A stretch of 64,000 nt of DNA from Gammaproteobacteria bacterium (GTDB lineage: Bacteria; Pseudomonadota; Gammaproteobacteria; Burkholderiales; Rhodocyclaceae): positions 146,736 to 210,735 of the forward strand of contig JAHJEO010000024.1 of the NCBI GenBank assembly GCA_018825305.1, written 5' to 3'. The notes beneath the pieces are model-generated. The model made no database searches. It was not told where the DNA came from and was given only the letters and a program-made list of their open reading frames with translations. Positions 58,776-64,000 of this stretch are shown one piece after another (within the stretch, counting starts at the first letter, position 1; each line of letters opens with the position of its first letter). A program made the translations under genes and the position numbers.

Positions 58776-59093
58776 TTACTTGGCGCCGGCGAGGACCCAC
58801 TTGACCAGGGTCTCGATGTCGGCGTCCTTGACGTTCGGGTTCGGCGGCATCGGGATCTCGCCCCAGGCGCCCTTGCCGCCGGCCTTGACCTTGGCGGAGA
58901 GAGTCTTGACGGCATCGGCGTTGCCCTTGTACTTGGCGGCGACATCCTTGTAGGACGGGCCGACCAGCTTCTTGTCGACGGTGTGGCAGGACATGCAGTT
59001 GCTCTTCTTGGCCAGGTCCAGTTCGGCGCCGGCCATGGCGGGAGCGGAGACGAGAGCAGCGGTGGCAATCAGTGCGGCGGCGATCAGTTTCAT
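58776..59093 (-). CDS. Small periplasmic cytochrome c (class I, c-551/c8-like)
   Basis: 105 residues from the ATG at 59093, preceded by GAGG at proper distance; an ATG two codons earlier is possible. The signal peptide ends at PAMA. Haem is bound at C33-x2-C36-H37 (NCMSCH), and the methionine ligand is M82 in EIPMPPNP. It is a soluble electron carrier of the periplasm. It has its own candidate promoter and terminator, so it is a single-gene unit. The adjacent fusion gene carries a duplicate of this domain. Confidence 0.95.
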   Translation of the reverse strand: MKLIAAALIATAALVSAPAMAGAELDLAKKSNCMSCHTVDKKLVGPSYKDVAAKYKGNADAVKTLSAKVKAGGKGAWGEIPMPPNPNVKDADIETLVKWVLAGAK

Positions 59094-59142
59094 GTTCATC
59101 CTCGAGTGGTTTTGGTGTGTTTGGCGAAAATTCCGAAGCGGA

Positions 59143-59170
59143 AGTCTAGCGGAAATCACGGTGGCTGCAA
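59143..59170 (-). promoter_or_regulatory. Candidate promoter of cytochrome c gene
   Basis: On the minus strand TTGCAG (59170-59165) and TAGACT (59148-59143) are separated by 16 bases. The -10 box ends 50 bases before the ATG. Each box matches the consensus at four of six positions. It overlaps the end of the DUF255 protein gene. Confidence 0.4.
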
Positions 59171-61171
59171 AACATCCGGGAGTTCGTCGAAATCCGCAAT
59201 CGGTGGCAAGCAAGTAACGCCGCGACACACCCATGCGTTGACATGGTCGCTTTCCGGCCGGCTCAGTGCCGGGTGCAAACCAGCCATACCGTTGGGCAAA
59301 GCAAGCACCAGAGCACCGCCGCGACCGCCCGCCAGGCGCCGCTGCCAATCCCCGACCGCGGCCGCCGGCCCGCGCAGGATGAGGGTCGCGGGCGGAGTGA
59401 GCGCTTCTTCCAGAGCCACCAGCAGGGTCGAGAAACCGCCGGCCTGGCGCTGCATCTGCGGCCAGAAGCACTCCAGCGTGCGCCGGGCGGACTCGAGGTA
59501 GCGCACCTCGCCCAGCAAATGGCCGAGCCGCTGCAGCGCCACCGCCGCCACCCCGTTGCCGGCCGGCATGGCCGAATCGAAGCCGCTCTTGGGGCGCTGG
59601 ATCAGCGCTTCATGGTCGTGCGAGGTGAAGAAGAAGCCGCCGGCTTCGCGATCCTCGAAATGTTCCAGCAGGGCATCGGCGAGTTGCACCGCGAAATCGA
59701 GGTCCTCGCCGTGGTACCCGGCCTGCAGCAATTCGAGCAGGGCTGACAGCAGGTAGGCATAGTCATCGAGGTAGGCATTCAAGTGCGCCTTGCCATCCTT
59801 GCATGTCGCCAGCAGGCGGCCATCGCGCCACAGCGTGGCGCGGACGAAGCCGAGCGCGCGCCGCGCGACGAGCAGCCAGTCGGGGCGGTCGAGGATGCGC
59901 GCGGCGTGGGCCAGCCCCTCGATCATCTGCGCGTTCCACGCGGTCAGCACCTTGTCGTCGCGGCCGGGGCGAACCCGTTTCTCGCGCGCCGCGAACAGGG
60001 TGGCGCGAGCACCCTCCAGCAGCGCCGCCTCGGCGGCATCGAGCGGCGGGCTACATTCGCCCATCGGTACCACGACACGCAGGTGCCAGTGGCGGTTCTC
60101 GAAATTCGGCGGCCCGTCCAGCCCCCAGCGCCGTGCCGCCAGCGCCGACTTTTCCGGGCCGAGCAGCCGTTCGACCTCGGCCCGGTCCCAGACGTAAAAG
60201 CGGCCCTCTTCGCCTTCCGAGTCGGCGTCGAGCGAGGAATAGAAGGCGCCCTCGGCCGACGTCATTTCGCGCAGCAGCCATTCGACGGTTTCCTCGGCGA
60301 CCCGCCGGTACAGCGCATCGCCCGTCAGCGCCCAGGCATCGGCATAGAGCCCGAGCAGCGGGCCGTTGTCGTAGAGCATCTTCTCGAAGTGCGGAATCTC
60401 CCAGCGCTCATCGGTGCTGTAGCGGCAGAAGCCGCCGCCGAGCTGGTCGTAGATGCCACCCTCGGCCATGCGCGTGAGGGTGATCAGCGCCGCCTCGCGT
60501 GCCAGTGGATCGCCCTGCCTTCTCAGCAGCAGGGCCAGGTCGGTCGGGTGGGGAAACTTGGGCGCGCCGCCGAAGCCGCCGAACTCGCGGTCGAAGCTGC
60601 CGAGCAGCATGTTGCCGGCGGCGGCAATGGGGCCGGCGTCGAGCGCGGCCGCGGCGCCGGCCGCCGGCGCTCGGACGGCCAGCGCACCGAGCAGTTCGCG
60701 GTTCTGCGCCTCGACCTCGCCGCGTTGCGTCCGCCAGACGTCGGCGATGCGCTCGCACAACTCCGGGAAGCCCGGCAGGCCGTAGCGCGACTCTCTGGGG
60801 AAATAGGTGCCGCCGTAGAACGGGGCGCCGTCCGGCGTCAGGAACATGGTGAGTGGCCAGCCGCCGTGGCGGCCGGCCAGCATCTGGTGCGCAGTCTGAT
60901 AGATCTGGTCGAGGTCGGGGCGTTCCTCGCGGTCCACCTTGACGTTGATGAAGAGGCGGTTCATCACCGTGGCAACGGCGGCATCCTCGAACGATTCATG
61001 GGCCATGACATGGCACCAGTGGCAGGCCGAATAGCCGACGGAAAGCAGGATGGGCTTGTCCTGCTGGCGTGCCAGGGTGAGCGCTTCCTCACCCCAGGGG
61101 TGCCATTCGACGGGATTTTCGGCGTGCTGCAGCAGGTAGGGGGAAGTCTCCCCGGCAAGGCGGTTGGGCAT
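59156..61171 (-). CDS. Thioredoxin-domain protein, DUF255/YyaL (spermatogenesis-associated 20-like)
   Basis: 671 residues. The amino thioredoxin-fold domain has [25 protein letters not shown] opening and the CxxC motif in [41 protein letters not shown] follows. The rest is an alpha/alpha toroid like glycoside hydrolase or epimerase barrels ([34 protein letters not shown]). The biological role of the family is not known. A copy of the dispersed repeat encodes EKSALAARR at about residue 340. Confidence 0.92.
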   Translation of the reverse strand: MPNRLAGETSPYLLQHAENPVEWHPWGEEALTLARQQDKPILLSVGYSACHWCHVMAHESFEDAAVATVMNRLFINVKVDREERPDLDQIYQTAHQMLAGRHGGWPLTMFLTPDGAPFYGGTYFPRESRYGLPGFPELCERIADVWRTQRGEVEAQNRELLGALAVRAPAAGAAAALDAGPIAAAGNMLLGSFDREFGGFGGAPKFPHPTDLALLLRRQGDPLAREAALITLTRMAEGGIYDQLGGGFCRYSTDERWEIPHFEKMLYDNGPLLGLYADAWALTGDALYRRVAEETVEWLLREMTSAEGAFYSSLDADSEGEEGRFYVWDRAEVERLLGPEKSALAARRWGLDGPPNFENRHWHLRVVVPMGECSPPLDAAEAALLEGARATLFAAREKRVRPGRDDKVLTAWNAQMIEGLAHAARILDRPDWLLVARRALGFVRATLWRDGRLLATCKDGKAHLNAYLDDYAYLLSALLELLQAGYHGEDLDFAVQLADALLEHFEDREAGGFFFTSHDHEALIQRPKSGFDSAMPAGNGVAAVALQRLGHLLGEVRYLESARRTLECFWPQMQRQAGGFSTLLVALEEALTPPATLILRGPAAAVGDWQRRLAGGRGGALVLALPNGMAGLHPALSRPESDHVNAWVCRGVTCLPPIADFDELPDVLQPP
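60130..60153 (+). repeat. 24-bp dispersed repeat, copy 8
   Basis: Exact core GCCAGCGCCGACTTTT and identical over all 24 bases to copy 9. It lies inside the DUF255 gene in the sense direction, encoding KSALAAR. Confidence 0.88.
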
Positions 61172-61248
61172 CTTGCCAATCTATGCCCAAACTTTCCCTG
61201 CCCGCAACCGGGACATTGCGGCGGCGGAACGGACTGCCGCTCAACCGT

Positions 61249-61668
61249 TCAATTGAACAGCTTGCTCCACCAGCGCTTGCGACCCTCGGGCAGGGGGTGC
61301 GGCGGCTTGAGGTCATCGGGCGGGACCTGGCACATGATCCAGCCGGGCAGCGGCGGATTGTCGGAGAAGCCGCAGGAAACGCCGAGGTTGTTGGGATCGT
61401 AGATCTTGATGAAGCTCGGCTTCTCGACGTCGTCGGCGTAGACGATGGCGCAGTAGTCGTGGTGGTGCTCGCGCCGCAGCAACTCGTCGACGTGGTGCAT
61501 GAAGTTGCTGGTCGCCGTGGCTTCGGCGGGTTCGCCGGGGGGAGCCTCGCCGACGGCGTAGAGATACCAGCCGCCGGCGGGATCGATGCGGCCCCAGAAG
61601 GCGGTGAGTTGCTCCCAGGACATGATGGACCAGAGGCGGCCAGTGTAGAGGTCGTGGAATGCGCTCAT
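61249..61668 (-). CDS. Conserved hypothetical protein
   Basis: 139 residues from the ATG at 61668 (MSAFHDLYTGRLWSIMSWEQ), with a GGCGGG sequence upstream. I cannot name the family. The chain is rich in Trp, His and Pro: GRIDPAGGWYLYAVGEAPPG, then FMHHVDELLRREHHHDYC, then KIYDPNNLGVSCGFSDNPPL. Three adjacent histidines and nearby cysteines could bind a metal. There is no signal or membrane segment. It lies 181 bp downstream of ilvD. Confidence 0.72.
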   Translation of the reverse strand: MSAFHDLYTGRLWSIMSWEQLTAFWGRIDPAGGWYLYAVGEAPPGEPAEATATSNFMHHVDELLRREHHHDYCAIVYADDVEKPSFIKIYDPNNLGVSCGFSDNPPLPGWIMCQVPPDDLKPPHPLPEGRKRWWSKLFN

Positions 61669-61699
61669 GATACCCGCCCCTCCCAACCGCCCACGTCCG

Positions 61700-61775
61700 G
61701 CATTGCACTGCCGGACGGCTCCGTCAGCGCGGAGCATTGCTCCGCGAAACCCTGTCTCCGCCCCCTCGCGGGGAG
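61700..61775 (+). repeat. Composite hairpin element, copy B (downstream of ilvD)
   Basis: GACGG-CT-CCGTC, then the hairpin CGCGGAGC-ATT-GCTCCGCG at 61728-61746, followed by AAACCCTGTCTCCGCCCC and CTCGCGGGGAG. Relative to copy A at 37987, two base pairs of the stem have changed on both sides (G-C to A-T), keeping the fold. A further GGGGCGGCCCGGCG sequence at about 61828 recalls the ends of the intra-operon repeats. Confidence 0.6.
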
Positions 61776-61849
61776 GTGACGGGTGTTCGCCGCTTCGCGG
61801 CTCCGAGTGGTGGCTTGCGCCGCCCTTGGGGCGGCCCGGCGGGCGGCGC

Positions 61850-63700
61850 TCATTTCTGCACCTGCGTGACGTCGCGCACCGCGCCGGTGTCGGCGCTGGT
61901 GGTCATCGCGGCATACGCCTGCAACGCCGCCGAAACCTGGCGCTGGCGGTTGGCGGGTTTCCATGCGGCCGCGCCCTTCGCATCCATCGCGGCACGCCGT
62001 GCCGCCAGCGCCGACTTTTCGACCATCAGCTCGATGCGGCGGTTGGGAATGTCGATCTCGATGGTGTCGCCCTCCTCCACCAGGCCGATGGTGCCGCCGG
62101 CTGCGGCTTCGGGCGAGGCGTGGCCGATCGACAGGCCCGAGGTGCCGCCGGAAAAGCGGCCGTCGGTAAGCAGGGCGCACTGCTTGCCCAGCCCCTTCGA
62201 CTTCAGGTACGAGGTCGGATAGAGCATTTCCTGCATGCCGGGGCCGCCCTTGGGACCTTCGTAGAGCACGACGACGATGTCGCCAGGCTGAATCTGGTCG
62301 TTGAGGATCTTTTCCACCGCCTCGTCCTGCGATTCGCACACACGGGCGCGGCCGGTGAATTTGAGGTTGGAGTCATCGACGCCGGCGGTCTTGACGATGC
62401 AGCCCTTCTCGGCGATGTTGCCGAACAGCACGGCCAGGCCGCCATCCTGCGAGTAAGCATTGGCCTTGTCGCGGATGCAGCCGGCGGTGCGATCGAGGTC
62501 GAGCTCGGGGTAGCGGCGATCCTGCGAGAATGCCGTCTGCGTCGGCACGCCGCCCGGCGCGGCGCGGTACAGGTCGAAGACGCCGACATCGTGCGCCCGC
62601 ATCACGTCCCAGCGGTCGAGTGCCGCGCCCAGTGTCTTCTCATGGACGGTATGGGCATCGCGATGCAGCAGGCCGGCGCGGTCGAGCTCGCCGAGCAAAC
62701 CCATGACGCCGCCGGCGCGATGCACGTCTTCCATATGGTATTTCTGCGTCGCCGGCGCCACCTTGGCCAGGCACGGCACCTTGCGCGACATGCGGTCGAT
62801 GTCGGCCATGGTGAAGTTCACCCCGGCCTCGCGGGCAGCGGCCAGCAGGTGCAGCACGGTGTTGGTCGAGCCGCCCATGGCGACGTCGAGCGCGATGGCA
62901 TTTTCAAAGGCGCTGAAGGTGGCGATGGCGCGAGGCAGCACGGTCGCATCGTCCTTCTCGTAATAGCGCTGGCACAGTTCCACGGCGAGCCGGCCGGCAC
63001 GCAGGAACAGCTGCTTGCGGTCGGCGTGGGTCGCCAGCAGCGAGCCGTTGCCCGGCAGCGAGAGGCCCAGCGCCTCGGTCAGGCAGTTCATCGAGTTGGC
63101 GGTGAACATGCCGGAGCACGAGCCGCAGGTGGGGCAGGCCGAGCGCTCCATCGCATTAACCTCGGCATCGCTGTTCTTGGAATCGGCCGCCTCGATCATG
63201 GCGTCGATGAGGTCGACCTTGCGGAACTCGCCGTGCCACTGCACCTTGCCGGCTTCCATCGGGCCGCCGGAAACGAAGACGACGGGGATGTTGAGCCGCA
63301 GCGCCGCCATCAGCATGCCCGGGGTGATCTTGTCGCAGTTGGAGATGCAGACCATGGCGTCGGCGCAGTGGGCGTTGACCATGTACTCGACCGAATCGGC
63401 GATCAGCTCGCGGCTGGGCAGCGAATAGAGCATGCCGCCGTGGCCCATGGCGATGCCGTCGTCAACGGCGATGGTGTTGAATTCCTTGGCGACGCCGCCG
63501 GCCGCCTCGATCTCGCGCGCCACCAGCTGGCCCATGTCCTTCAGATGCACATGGCCCGGCACGAACTGGGTGAAGGAATTGACCACCGCGATGATGGGCT
63601 TGCCGAAGTCGCCGTCCGTCATGCCGGTGGCGCGCCACAGCGAGCGGGCGCCGGCCATGTTGCGGCCGTGGGTGGAAGTACGGGAACGGTAGGCGGGCAT
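61850..63700 (-). CDS. ilvD: Dihydroxy-acid dehydratase IlvD
   Basis: 616 residues from the ATG at 63700 ([20 protein letters not shown]), the same length as the E. coli enzyme. An iron-sulfur dehydratase for the third step of isoleucine and valine synthesis. Cluster cysteines lie in [12 protein letters not shown] and [43 protein letters not shown] is the carboxyl signature. The start codon choice removes upstream low-complexity residues. An AGGAGAT site precedes it. The end region carries a dispersed-repeat copy in a place where homologues have the similar sequence ELAARR. Confidence 0.97.
   Translation of the reverse strand: MPAYRSRTSTHGRNMAGARSLWRATGMTDGDFGKPIIAVVNSFTQFVPGHVHLKDMGQLVAREIEAAGGVAKEFNTIAVDDGIAMGHGGMLYSLPSRELIADSVEYMVNAHCADAMVCISNCDKITPGMLMAALRLNIPVVFVSGGPMEAGKVQWHGEFRKVDLIDAMIEAADSKNSDAEVNAMERSACPTCGSCSGMFTANSMNCLTEALGLSLPGNGSLLATHADRKQLFLRAGRLAVELCQRYYEKDDATVLPRAIATFSAFENAIALDVAMGGSTNTVLHLLAAAREAGVNFTMADIDRMSRKVPCLAKVAPATQKYHMEDVHRAGGVMGLLGELDRAGLLHRDAHTVHEKTLGAALDRWDVMRAHDVGVFDLYRAAPGGVPTQTAFSQDRRYPELDLDRTAGCIRDKANAYSQDGGLAVLFGNIAEKGCIVKTAGVDDSNLKFTGRARVCESQDEAVEKILNDQIQPGDIVVVLYEGPKGGPGMQEMLYPTSYLKSKGLGKQCALLTDGRFSGGTSGLSIGHASPEAAAGGTIGLVEEGDTIEIDIPNRRIELMVEKSALAARRAAMDAKGAAAWKPANRQRQVSAALQAYAAMTTSADTGAVRDVTQVQK
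61996..62019 (+). repeat. 24-bp dispersed repeat, copy 9
   Basis: Exact core GCCAGCGCCGACTTTT, identical over 24 bases to copy 8. It lies near the end of ilvD in the sense direction, encoding KSALAAR. Confidence 0.88.
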
Positions 63701-63863
63701 GGCGAATCTCCTGCGGGCGGCGAGTCGGCGCGTTGGCCGGGAACGAACGGACAATTCTAGCCGAAGGTGCCCGCTGGCCGCTGACCAAGGGTGGGGCCGC
63801 CGCCTCATGCGCTCCCGCCCTGCGGGTCCCCTTGCGCCGACGCGCCCGCCGGCCGGTCTCTAG

Positions 63864-64000
63864 GGTCTGTTCACAATCAAGCCAACCAGACGAAAGCACA
63901 CGCGAGATGGATGAACGACAGGAAGGACTTGGCGAGTTTGTCGTAACGCGTGGCGATGCGTCTGAACTGCTTGATACGTGCGAAGAAGCGCTCGATCAAA
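63864..64000 (-). mobile_element. End of an IS5-family insertion sequence (continues beyond window)
   Basis: The left boundary is taken at GGGTCTGTTCACAAT, which looks like a terminal inverted repeat and lies just outside the transposase stop. The other end and any target duplication are outside the window. It sits about 160 bp upstream of ilvD. Confidence 0.75.
63877..64000 (-). CDS. IS5-family transposase, carboxyl-terminal fragment (5' part outside window)
   Basis: Forty residues are visible before the stop at 63877: IERFFARIKQFRRIATRYDK, then a hydrophobic tail ending CAFVWLA. The IERFF...K spacing (E, six residues, K) is the last acidic residue of the DDE catalytic set, and RIATRYDKLA is typical of the IS5 family. 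The gene enters from the right edge, so whether the full transposase is intact cannot be seen. Confidence 0.85.
   Translation of the reverse strand, partial: LIERFFARIKQFRRIATRYDKLAKSFLSFIHLACAFVWLA

Overview
The window reads as chromosomal DNA of a high-GC betaproteobacterium, most likely of Rhodocyclales type. This is inferred from gene order and protein character; there is no rRNA gene to confirm it. The thiD-thiE-hemL group, the pilGHIJ-chpA chemosensory group, the algH-ruvX-pyrR-pyrB-pyrC' row, and yggS-proC-yggT facing pilT-pilU all have close counterparts in Pseudomonas-type genomes and in betaproteobacteria. Coding density is very high, many genes overlap by 4 bp, and no stretch over 300 bases lacks a gene. 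I see no tRNA, rRNA, CRISPR array, prophage or replication origin. The only mobile DNA is the end of an IS5-family element at the right edge.

Layout. 1-8300: a partial surface-adhesin/alpha-carbonic-anhydrase fusion (minus); thiC with two small cysteine-rich protein genes (plus); a FecR-domain secreted protein with a Slam-like outer-membrane partner (minus); and an HD-GYP phosphodiesterase (minus). 8400-17500 (plus): uppP, a YqiA-type esterase, an RNase II-family exonuclease, a TonB-type protein, aroE, mtgA, mgtE and a chemoreceptor. 17500-20300 (minus): thiD-thiE-hemL. 20488-29478 (plus): pilG, pilH, pilI, pilJ and an 1817-residue ChpA-type kinase, the control system for twitching motility. 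29562-33409 (plus): algH-like, ruvX, pyrR, pyrB and a catalytically dead dihydroorotase. 33423-36787 (minus): yggS, proC, yggT, a DUF167 gene and an exported protein. 36857-39844 (plus): pilT, pilU and a small membrane protein behind a candidate Crp/Fnr-type promoter. 39851-42410 (minus): an RlmL-type methyltransferase, hemJ and an SDR protein. 42425-48441 (plus): a ferredoxin-reductase fusion, an HDOD protein, and a PhnD-like binding protein beside a GGDEF/EAL/CZB sensor. 48426-59093 (minus): a branched-chain amino-acid type ABC transporter (livH, livM, livG, livF) interrupted by a DUF1631 gene, a TonB-dependent receptor, a LivK-like lipoprotein fused to cytochrome c, and a free cytochrome c. 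59156-64000 (minus): a thioredoxin-domain (DUF255) protein, a small conserved hypothetical, ilvD and the IS end.

Four things stand out. First, a 24-bp sequence with core GCCAGCGCCGACTTTT occurs about nine times, inside seven genes and in two gaps, with eight copies pointing the same way. Second, an approximately 80-bp hairpin sequence sits between three unrelated gene pairs (tonB/aroE, pyrB/pyrC', proC/yggT). Each copy carries a 25-29 codon reading frame that begins at the upstream stop and ends on the downstream start codon. Third, the LivK-like lipoprotein ends in a haem-binding cytochrome c domain about 70% identical to the free cytochrome c encoded just upstream. Fourth, a FecR-domain protein is paired with a Slam-like barrel, which suggests a secretion pair.

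Together the genes cover cofactor, amino-acid and pyrimidine synthesis, type IV pilus control and retraction, c-di-GMP signalling, and periplasmic or outer-membrane transport.
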